64,000 nt of DNA. Source: Flagellimonas myxillae. Its GTDB lineage: Bacteria; Bacteroidota; Bacteroidia; Flavobacteriales; Flavobacteriaceae. The position numbers were made by a program, and so were the translations under genes. The DNA lies in NCBI RefSeq assembly GCF_023502235.1, contig NZ_JAMFLY010000001.1, positions 1,116,001 through 1,180,000 of the forward strand, written 5' to 3'. The notes beneath the pieces are model-generated. The model did not search any database, was not told the origin of the DNA, and worked only from the letters and a program-made list of their open reading frames with translations. Positions 42,287 through 48,992 of the stretch are shown one piece after another. Within the stretch, counting starts at the first letter, position 1. Each line of letters starts with the position of its first letter.

Positions 42287-42718
42287 ATGAGCGAATTTTT
42301 AGGTTTTGTTCGACAAAAATTGAATGTTGACAAGCGATTGGTTTTGGTATACTGCGTGGTTTATTTTCTATGGGGCATGGGGATGGACTGGTTTGGGGAG
42401 TTCGTTCAAATAGCCAAGTTTACCTATTGGTGGCAGGTGATTACGTGCTACATTCTCTATATGGTTCCTATTTCGTTGATACTCCGAGGACTTCCATTCC
42501 ATACGCAATACGCATGTGGACTTATTGCAATGGGTTTATTGGAATTTAGCGGGTATGCGTTGCAAACCTCCTATGCCTATCCGGATAATATTTTAGATCA
42601 GCTCTTCAACGTTCGAAACTTCAGTTTGGGGATGGCTTTGTTTTTTGCACTCTATTTCCCACTCGGGAATTGGCTTGTCGGGAAAATTTATGCAGCACTT
42701 TTTAGCAGAAAGCAATAA
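42287..42718 (+). CDS. Four-TM membrane protein of unknown function (polyketide operon gene 8)
   Basis: A 143-residue hydrophobic protein beginning one base after the ACP stop codon. Four membrane spans can be seen ('LVLVYCVVYFLWGMGMDWF', 'WWQVITCYILYMVPISLIL', 'ACGLIAMGLLEFSGYAL', 'FSLGMALFFALYFPLGNWL'). No family recognised. The position in the operon suggests a role in membrane placement or export of the lipid-like product, but that is a guess. Followed by a 607-bp repeat-rich gap. Confidence 0.75.
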   Translation: MSEFLGFVRQKLNVDKRLVLVYCVVYFLWGMGMDWFGEFVQIAKFTYWWQVITCYILYMVPISLILRGLPFHTQYACGLIAMGLLEFSGYALQTSYAYPDNILDQLFNVRNFSLGMALFFALYFPLGNWLVGKIYAALFSRKQ

Positions 42719-42854
42719 GTCTTGAGTCTGATCAATTGAAAATGGAAAATTCAAAATTGAAAATTGCCTTGCGGAAGTTCAAGTTCATATGTCAAGTTCA
42801 AGTTCATATGTCAAGTTCAAGTTCAATTTTCAAGCTCAAACTCAACTATAATCG

Positions 42855-43056
42855 ATCTTTACTCTTGGTTCTTGACTCCTGAATCCAGAAAATCCTTCAC
42901 CCAATACCTTTAACCCAAAAAACACAAGTTCAAATATCATGTTCAAGTTCAAAAGGCATGTATCTTTACTCTTGGTTCTTAACTCCTGAATCCAGAAAAT
43001 CCTTCACCCAATACCTTTAACCCTAAAAAGTACAAGTTCAAATATCAAGTTCAAAA
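42855..43056. repeat. 107-bp tandem duplication
   Basis: ATCTTTACTCTTGGTTCTTG followed by CTCCTGAATCCAGAAAATCC, TTCACCCAATACCTTTAACC and CAAGTTCAAATATCA, then the same series again starting at 42962 with only a few substitutions (GACTCC/AACTCC). Recent local duplication. Confidence 0.8.
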
Positions 43057-43086
43057 GTTCTGAATTTTGAGTTTTTAATTTTAGCT

Positions 43087-43184
43087 ACCCATCACCCATC
43101 ACCCATCACCCATCACCCATCACCCATCACCCATCACCCATCACCCAACACCCAACACCCAACACCCAACACCCAACACCCATT
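43087..43184. repeat. Heptanucleotide tandem array (ACCCATC)8(ACCCAAC)5 ACCCATT
   Basis: Eight perfect ACCCATC units (43087-43142), five perfect ACCCAAC units (43143-43177) and one ACCCATT. On the other strand the unit is GATGGGT/GTTGGGT. A change of unit half-way through implies two expansion events. No spacer structure, so not CRISPR. Confidence 0.92.
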
Positions 43185-43325
43185 AACCAAATCTTATCCC
43201 AGACAGCCATCCGTCAATTCAAAACGGGCATCCATCAATTCTGACCCCAAAAAAAGCACCTTCCTTTCTACTTTGCTCTAGAATCAATAATGGATACCAA
43301 TGTTCCAAATTAAAACCCAGATACT

Positions 43326-44702
43326 ATGAAAAACATTAGCCCAAAATTTTTGACAATTAAACCCTTTACCCTTTACCTATTTCTAGTAGGTATTTGTCTT
43401 TACACCCCAATTTCTTGTGGCAAGGACAAAACAGAGGATCCCACTTGCACCGAACAAAAATGGTATAAAGATGCGGACGGGGACGACCAAGGTAATGCGA
43501 GCATTTCCCTTATGGCATGTGAGAAACCTGACGGTTATGTAGCCAACGATGATGATCCGGATGACGGCGACTCCAATATCACCTCAGACTGCGATATGGT
43601 CACCTATTACCCCGATGAAGATGGGGATGGATTTGGTAAGGACGGAGAAGATGTAATTACCCAATGCTCAGGAGTTGCTGCACCTACCGATTATGTAGCA
43701 GACAACACGGACTGTGATGATTCAAACATTGATATCAATCCAGATGAAGAAGTCATAGCTTACAAAGATGCCGATGGAGATGGGTACGGTAACCCAGGAG
43801 TTTCCAGTAATTTTCTTGCTTGTGAGGTGCCTGAAGATTATAGCTTGGACAATACGGATTGTGATGACGCGGACAGCAATAACTATCCAGGAACCCAATT
43901 GACCATTTATCAAGATAATGATGGAGATGGTTTTGGAAACGAGGCTGTAACCCAAACCATAGAAAGTTGTACCACAATTCCAAATGGCTATGTGACCAAT
44001 GGATTGGATTGTAATGACAACAATGAAGACATTCATCCTGGTGCAGAAGAAACCCCAGGTGATGAGATTGATTCCAATTGTGATGGAATAGATGGCACCA
44101 TTTGGAATGGCCCAGATGTAACTTTTTCCAAAGCTGCTTTTGCGGATTGGACGGACCCCACCAACCAAGATAAACTAACGGAAAACGTGATTATTACCAG
44201 ACAAGATGGTAGTATACCTTATAATTACCAATGGTGGCAAGATTTGGGAGCAGACGCAGTACATAATGGTGGAGAAGAATCTGATCTAAACGCACTATAT
44301 TTTGGAAATATTGACTACGCAATCAATGAGAATTTAATTGAAGAGCACCTGCAGGGCGGCATGCAAGGAATACGCTGGGCTTTGACTGAGGGTCAAGGAA
44401 AAAGTTTACCTGGATATGAACATACCTTCTATAGTTTTCGAAATCTAGTAACCATCAATTCACATAATTTGTATAGTGGATCAGAAATATTGCAGATACT
44501 TGACGATTTCAGCATATTGGTTGTAGACTATTATGATGAACTTGTAAAATCCAATGGTAACGTCACTGATCTTGTAGGAAAAAAAGTCTTAGGGTATATA
44601 GAAGCAGACGACATATACTTTTATTTGACCTTTACAGCATTTAGCACCGAAGAAGGTGGGGCAATGTCTTATACTCGTTCTTCTCCTTTTACTTTAGATT
44701 GA
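43326..44702 (+). CDS. Lipoprotein with MopE-type putative metal-binding repeats
   Basis: A 458-residue protein with lipobox 'YTPISC' (Cys31 region). Residues 40-255 hold five copies of the MopE metal-binding motif: 'YKDADGDGYGN' or 'YPDEDGDGFG', then Cys, 'P-x-x-Y-V' and 'DCDDxxxxxxPG', closing with 'EIDSNCDGIDG'. The unit binds metal in the copper-binding MopE family and Ca2+-like EF loops are an alternative. The C-terminal 200 residues ('VTFSKAAFADWTDPTNQD') form an unrecognised, beta-rich domain with 'SFRNLVTINSHNLYSG'. Likely cell-surface or outer-membrane lipoprotein. Flanked on both sides by low-complexity modules. Confidence 0.82.
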   Translation: MKNISPKFLTIKPFTLYLFLVGICLYTPISCGKDKTEDPTCTEQKWYKDADGDDQGNASISLMACEKPDGYVANDDDPDDGDSNITSDCDMVTYYPDEDGDGFGKDGEDVITQCSGVAAPTDYVADNTDCDDSNIDINPDEEVIAYKDADGDGYGNPGVSSNFLACEVPEDYSLDNTDCDDADSNNYPGTQLTIYQDNDGDGFGNEAVTQTIESCTTIPNGYVTNGLDCNDNNEDIHPGAEETPGDEIDSNCDGIDGTIWNGPDVTFSKAAFADWTDPTNQDKLTENVIITRQDGSIPYNYQWWQDLGADAVHNGGEESDLNALYFGNIDYAINENLIEEHLQGGMQGIRWALTEGQGKSLPGYEHTFYSFRNLVTINSHNLYSGSEILQILDDFSILVVDYYDELVKSNGNVTDLVGKKVLGYIEADDIYFYLTFTAFSTEEGGAMSYTRSSPFTLD

Positions 44703-44727
44703 AACCAACCAATCATTTAGAAAAGGG

Positions 44728-44755
44728 CCTCGGAGTATTCCGGGGTTTCTTTTTT
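44728..44755 (+). terminator. Rho-independent terminator after the MopE-type gene
   Basis: CCTCGGA (44728-44734), loop GTAT, TCCGGGG (44739-44745, one T-G wobble), then TTTCTTTTTT to 44755. Confidence 0.82.
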
Positions 44756-45042
44756 GTGTTGAAAATAGTCTTGGGTCTTGGCTCTTATTTCTAATAATCT
44801 AACCATCCAACAATCCATCAACAAGTTCAAGTTCAAATATCAAGTTCAAGCACAAGTAGTTCTGAGTTCTGAGTCTTGAGTCATTTGTCCTTAGTCTCTA
44901 GTCTTTAGTCTTTGGTCATTTTCCAAAAAACCAAAAATCGAATAATCCAATTGTCTAAATACAAGCTCAAGAATCAAGTTCAAGTTCAGTTACTATGGTT
45001 CTTGGTTCTTTGGTCTCACGTCTATAGTCTCCAATCTAAAAT
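44756..45042. repeat. Low-complexity module E
   Basis: Between the terminator and the convergent YceI gene: GTCTTGGGTCTTGGCTC, CCATCCAACAATCCATC, CAAGTTCAAGTTCAAATATC, TAGTCTCTAGTCTTTAGTC and GTTCTTGGTTC words. No coding content. Same vocabulary as modules A-D. Confidence 0.6.
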
Positions 45043-45555
45043 CTAGTTCACATCGAATTCCAACCTCACCTTCACCAAATTATCCTCCCGTTTCTTTTTT
45101 ATTTTAATGCCATAGTCAATGGAATAGAGCGAAAAAGAGCCAACCAACTTGTTGTCCATCCTTTCAAAAATTATGGATATTGGTTTTGTCGTGGATTTAA
45201 TGGTAAGATTGCCCTCGACAATCCACTGATTTTTATTTTGGGTTACTCCAGTGCTTTCGAACAAAATATAGGGATGATCATCAACGTCAAAGTATTTGCC
45301 ACTGCGAAGGGACCAATTTCGAAGTCCATTGTTAGTATCCAGGGATTCGGATTGCACCCTGCCCTTAAAAACTGAATTTTCCGGGGCGGCCCAATCAATC
45401 TGGGATTCCGACTCAAATCCCGCGATGGTGCCCTTCACCCCTTTGGAGACAAACTCAAAACGAATCTTCGCATTTTGAATCTGGTTTTTCTGAGCATTCA
45501 GGAACATTCCTTGAATACCGAAGGTCAATACAAAAAGAAAGGGAATCAACCGCAT
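45043..45555 (-). CDS. YceI-like lipid-binding protein
   Basis: A 170-residue protein with a signal peptide ('FLFVLTFGIQGMFLNAQ') and then a YceI-type lipocalin-like barrel: 'KIRFEFVSKGVKGTIAGFE', 'VFKGRVQSESLDTNNGLRN', 'LRSGKYFDVDDHPYILFES' (the D-V-x-x-H/Y-P hallmark) and 'NLTIKSTTKPISIIFE'. Exported; the family binds isoprenoid lipids such as polyprenyl quinones. Converges on the MopE-type gene across module E. Single gene. Confidence 0.9.
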   Translation of the reverse strand: MRLIPFLFVLTFGIQGMFLNAQKNQIQNAKIRFEFVSKGVKGTIAGFESESQIDWAAPENSVFKGRVQSESLDTNNGLRNWSLRSGKYFDVDDHPYILFESTGVTQNKNQWIVEGNLTIKSTTKPISIIFERMDNKLVGSFSLYSIDYGIKIKKKREDNLVKVRLEFDVN

Positions 45556-45749
45556 AACAGGCTTTTAGTCTAAAAATAGCAAAAACCTTATCAATGTCAT
45601 TTGGTTTGGAGTACTCGTACACTAAAAGGTTCCAATCGCTCCCCAATGTTAAATTATAGCAAATAATAAGTTTATGAGCGGAAAAATGTAAGATAATTAC
45701 TAACTTAATGGTAGCATTTGGATAGGTCTAAAATGGTAAACAAAATGGC

Positions 45750-46094
45750 ATGGATAGCTTGACCAAAAATAGCAAGGATTCCCTTCAAGAATTGTTGGTT
45801 CGCTTTGAAAGAAACAACAAAATGGTCCAACGCCTTTCCAAAAAAATCAATTCCTATACCTGCGAGCCCAATAACTTATCCTGTTTTGAAAAACTATACG
45901 AGCTTCGTCAAAGTTTTAAAGCATACGCGAACCAACAAAATAAGATTATGCAATTGTTGAAGCAAAAAAAGGTGGAGGCCAAAAATTTAAAGGCCGATAT
46001 TAAACGACATCTGGAGTATTTTAAAAAGTTGGAACAGGAAATTGCGGCCTATCTTCTGGCTACTGATCAGTATTCCCAAGAATTCCGTCAATAG
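45750..46094 (+). CDS. Small coiled-coil protein of unknown function
   Basis: A 114-residue, strongly helical, Lys/Gln/Glu-rich protein ('ELLVRFERNNKMVQRLSKK', 'NKIMQLLKQKKVEAKNLK', 'HLEYFKKLEQEIAAYL') with two Cys near the middle ('CEPNNLSC') that could cap a helical hairpin. No signal peptide or family recognised. Single gene between YceI and the EamA transporter. Coding is supported by the biased composition and the sensible start, but a spurious frame is not excluded. Confidence 0.6.
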   Translation: MDSLTKNSKDSLQELLVRFERNNKMVQRLSKKINSYTCEPNNLSCFEKLYELRQSFKAYANQQNKIMQLLKQKKVEAKNLKADIKRHLEYFKKLEQEIAAYLLATDQYSQEFRQ

Positions 46095-46199
46095 CGGTCT
46101 ACCTTACTATTTTTTGAGACGTTCCAACTTATCCCCAAATTAGTTTTTTACCCCTGTAAATAGCTGTAATATTGTAGGGCAATCACCAACCTAGGCCTT

Positions 46200-47117
46200 A
46201 TGGGGAAATCTTCCAATACCACCCTTATTGTACTTGCATTTTTCTCCATCTATGTAATTTGGGGATCTACGTATATGCTCAACAAGCTAGCGGTTATGGA
46301 GATTCCACCATTTATGTTGGCATCATACCGCTTTACCGCAGCTGGTCTGCTGATTTTTGCCCTTGCCAAACTTATGGGGATTTCCATTTCCATCAGTAAA
46401 AAGCAATTACTCAACACGACCATTGCCGGGTTCCTTTTTTTAAGCTTCGGAAACGGAGTGGTGGTATGGGCATTAAAGTTTGTGGATTCAGGTTTTGCGG
46501 CTTTGGAAATATCCGCCCAACCGCTGGTGATCCTGCTCATGATGTGGATGTTACAAGGAAAGAAAATCAAACCAATGTCCATGGTCGGAGTAGTGCTCGG
46601 AATAATCGGGATATATTTATTGATAAGCCAGAAACAGGTGATTACCAAAGAGAACTCAGTGCTTGGTATCGTCATGATCTTCCTTTGTATGTTGAGTTGG
46701 GGTTATGGGAGCTTGTTTGTGGGAAAGGCGGACCTACCCTCCAACTATTTTGTGAACACGGGGTATCAAATGTTCACGGGCGGGATTATTCTTGCTTTGA
46801 TGAGCCTTGGTTTTAACGAGGATTGGTCTTCCCCCTTGGTTTGGAGCGAAGAAGTACAATTGTCGGTAGTCTTGCTTATCATTTTTGGTAGTATTGTGGC
46901 CTTTACCTCCTTCAATTATTTATTGAAGTCAGTTTCCCCGGAAAAAGTGGCAACCTCTACCTATGTCAATCCCATTGTGGCCCTTTTTCTTGGTTGGTAT
47001 TTTCTGGGCGAACAGATTACCATTCAATCTGTAATTGCTGCCGTGGTCTTACTCACCGGGGTATATTTTATCAACACCAAAAAAACCTTGACCATTTTTG
47101 AGCGATTTAAGAAATAG
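46200..47117 (+). CDS. EamA/DMT-family transporter
   Basis: A 305-residue protein with ten membrane segments in two five-helix EamA repeats; 'IYVIWGSTYMLNKLAV' and 'PFMLASYRFTAAGLLIF' open repeat 1, 'FVDSGFAALEISAQPLVI' and 'GVVLGIIGIYLLISQKQ' follow, and 'STYVNPIVALFLGWYFLGE' closes repeat 2. DMT carriers export amino acids, metabolites or drugs; the substrate is unknown. Ends 1 bp before the convergent Crp/Fnr gene. Confidence 0.92.
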   Translation: MGKSSNTTLIVLAFFSIYVIWGSTYMLNKLAVMEIPPFMLASYRFTAAGLLIFALAKLMGISISISKKQLLNTTIAGFLFLSFGNGVVVWALKFVDSGFAALEISAQPLVILLMMWMLQGKKIKPMSMVGVVLGIIGIYLLISQKQVITKENSVLGIVMIFLCMLSWGYGSLFVGKADLPSNYFVNTGYQMFTGGIILALMSLGFNEDWSSPLVWSEEVQLSVVLLIIFGSIVAFTSFNYLLKSVSPEKVATSTYVNPIVALFLGWYFLGEQITIQSVIAAVVLLTGVYFINTKKTLTIFERFKK

Positions 47118-47118
47118 C

Positions 47119-47694
47119 CTAAAACAGGGGGGATTTTTCCTTTAGCTCTTTTAGGGCCCTGTTTAGACTTCTCGGGGTTATTCCAATGTAATTGGCAATA
47201 TCTTTCTTGGGGATGACCTCAATGAATTCTGGGAACAGTTGTTTCAATCGCAGTAGATTGTCTTCAATGGGATAGGAATGCTGGTACGAATGCCTAGGAG
47301 CCTTAAACCTAATTTTATTGGCAAGTGCCTTCATGATCAAGGCATTGAACTTGGAGTCCGTGTTGAGTAGCTTCCGATAGGTTTGGTGCGATAGGGAATA
47401 CGTTTGCAATTTCGTGAGCGATTCCACCGAACATATGGTGGTGAGGTTATCAAACACTTCCAGTTCCCCAAACTCCATACCGGCTCCCAAAAATTCCTGG
47501 ATAAATTCCCTTCCATTTTCATCGGAAATATAACACTTGGCAATCCCTTCCTTGATCAGATGTATTTTTCCATACCTTCTGTCTTGTTTAATGATCACTG
47601 CTTTGGGGGCAAAATCCTCTTCTTCAATCTCCAGGCCTCCCTGGGACCACAGTTTGTGTATATAAGTTGACAGTTCGGGATTGGTTCTAATCAT
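47119..47694 (-). CDS. Crp/Fnr family transcriptional regulator
   Basis: A 191-residue protein: cyclic-nucleotide-binding-like beta barrel ('AKCYISDENGREFIQEFL', 'GAGMEFGELEVFD') and a winged HTH at the C terminus ('IPKKDIANYIGITPRSLNR'). No Fe-S cysteine cluster, so not an FNR oxygen sensor; the ligand is unknown, as for most Bacteroidota members. Divergent from the MFS gene over about 80 bp, which suggests it may control that transporter. Confidence 0.9.
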   Translation of the reverse strand: MIRTNPELSTYIHKLWSQGGLEIEEEDFAPKAVIIKQDRRYGKIHLIKEGIAKCYISDENGREFIQEFLGAGMEFGELEVFDNLTTICSVESLTKLQTYSLSHQTYRKLLNTDSKFNALIMKALANKIRFKAPRHSYQHSYPIEDNLLRLKQLFPEFIEVIPKKDIANYIGITPRSLNRALKELKEKSPLF

Positions 47695-47704
47695 TTTGTA
47701 ATGG

Positions 47705-47716
47705 GGACAAATGTCC
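47705..47716. promoter_or_regulatory. Small palindrome in crp/MFS divergent region
   Basis: GGACA-AA-TGTCC, 11 bp upstream of the Crp/Fnr start. Possible autoregulatory operator; short and not matching the classical TGTGA-N6-TCACA site. Confidence 0.3.
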
Positions 47717-47774
47717 TTTTGGATGAAACTTGCAACACATTTCTTTGCATTTAAAATTACGAATTAGCAAAAGG

Positions 47775-48992
47775 ATGTCAATAGCAAAGCGCACTTTGGG
47801 CACAAAAAACCAAACACTCTACAATTCTAAGTTTATCTTGGTTTGTCTTGGCTCCCTGTTTTTTTCTGCAAGCTACAACATGTTGATACCGGAGCTGCCA
47901 TCCTATCTTAGCGGCTTGGGGGGAGCGGAATATATTGGCTTGATTATCGCTTTATTTACCCTGACCGCTGGGCTGTCACGTCCTTTTAGTGGAAAACTAA
48001 CGGATACAATTGGCCGAAAACCGGTTATGTTGATAGGAGCATTGGTTTGTGTGGTTTGCGGAGGTTTGTACCCTGTGCTCACATCGGTCTATGGCTTTCT
48101 TTTGCTTCGTTTGTTTCACGGATTTTCCACTGGATTTACGCCAACGGCAGCCTCTACTTTTGTCTCGGATGTGGTGCCGGCGAATCGTTTAGGGGAGGCT
48201 ATGGGTATTCAAGGAATTGCTTTTAGTACCGGATTGGCATTGGGTCCCGCATTAGGCAGCATGATCAAACTGCATTTTTCCTTTGAGGTCTTGTTTTACA
48301 GTTCTTCCTTGATGGCCCTATTGGCCACTGGACTACTGATGAACCTTAAAGAGACCCTGATGGCAAAACAAACCTTTCGCCCTCAGCTTCTTCGAATTTC
48401 CAAAGCGGATATTTTGGCCAAGGAAGCTTTCCCCGCAGCCATTATTACTTTTCTGGCCTATGTGGCCTTTGGGGTCATTTTAACGCTGATTCCGGATTGG
48501 ACCGGGATTGTAGGATTTGCCAACAAGGGAATTTTCTTCGTTGTCTTTACCTTAACCTCCTTATTGGTGAGGGTTGTGGCTGGGAAACTATCCGACCTGT
48601 ATGGTAGAACCAAGGTAATCCTTATTGGCCTTCTGCTATTGTGTGCTGGATTGATAATGATAGGGGCATGGAATGTTCCGACAGGGTTCCTTGCTGGAGC
48701 TGGGGTCTACGGGCTAGGGATGGGGATTGTATCCCCTGGCATTAATGCCTGGACCATTGATTTGAGTAAGCCAGGACAAAAAGGGAAGGCCATTGCAACC
48801 ATGTTCATCGCCTTGGAAGCTGGCATTGGTTTGGGGGCCTTGCTCTCCGGATGGTATTACCAAGAAATGCCCAACCGAATCCCGATTACCCTATATGTAT
48901 CTGCAGGATTGTCCTTTTTGGGGATTCTATATCTTCTTTTCAGGGCAAAGCGGAAAACTACTAAATTAAATAGTCAGTTGCCCCTAATTTAA
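47775..48992 (+). CDS. MFS transporter
   Basis: Start at the ATG at 47775, 405 residues; the longer frame from 47730 would run into the divergent promoter. Twelve membrane segments are visible; 'SGKLTDTIGRKPVMLIGAL' is motif A of the major facilitator superfamily and 'GKLSDLYGRTKVILIGLLL' its second-half echo, while 'GFSTGFTPTAASTFVSDVVP' fits the drug/metabolite efflux type. Substrate unknown. The tail overlaps the convergent DUF5916 gene by 9 nt. Confidence 0.92.
   Translation: MSIAKRTLGTKNQTLYNSKFILVCLGSLFFSASYNMLIPELPSYLSGLGGAEYIGLIIALFTLTAGLSRPFSGKLTDTIGRKPVMLIGALVCVVCGGLYPVLTSVYGFLLLRLFHGFSTGFTPTAASTFVSDVVPANRLGEAMGIQGIAFSTGLALGPALGSMIKLHFSFEVLFYSSSLMALLATGLLMNLKETLMAKQTFRPQLLRISKADILAKEAFPAAIITFLAYVAFGVILTLIPDWTGIVGFANKGIFFVVFTLTSLLVRVVAGKLSDLYGRTKVILIGLLLLCAGLIMIGAWNVPTGFLAGAGVYGLGMGIVSPGINAWTIDLSKPGQKGKAIATMFIALEAGIGLGALLSGWYYQEMPNRIPITLYVSAGLSFLGILYLLFRAKRKTTKLNSQLPLI

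Larger units (their letters stand above)
42719..43325. repeat. Intergenic region with low-complexity module D
   Basis: No gene here. It holds GTTCAAGTTCATATGTCAA repeats (42776-42830), a 107-bp near-perfect tandem duplication (42855-42961 and from 42962 to about 43056), and a 14-unit heptamer array (43087-43184). From 43190 to 43325 ordinary AT-rich sequence should carry the promoter of the MopE-type gene; no clear box seen. Confidence 0.7.

Noticed and set aside
36616..42718. Flexirubin or aryl polyene cluster
   Set aside because: Flexirubin and aryl polyene loci lack a type III PKS and contain other markers (DarA/DarB pair, ammonia lyase, multiple KS and dehydratases) that are not here.
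43087..43184. Regular short repeat array that might suggest CRISPR
   Set aside because: Units are 7 bp and contiguous, with no spacers and no cas genes nearby.
43722..44168. 148-codon minus-strand Ile-rich frame
   Set aside because: Antisense reading of the Asp-rich MopE repeats (GAT read as ATC); artefact.
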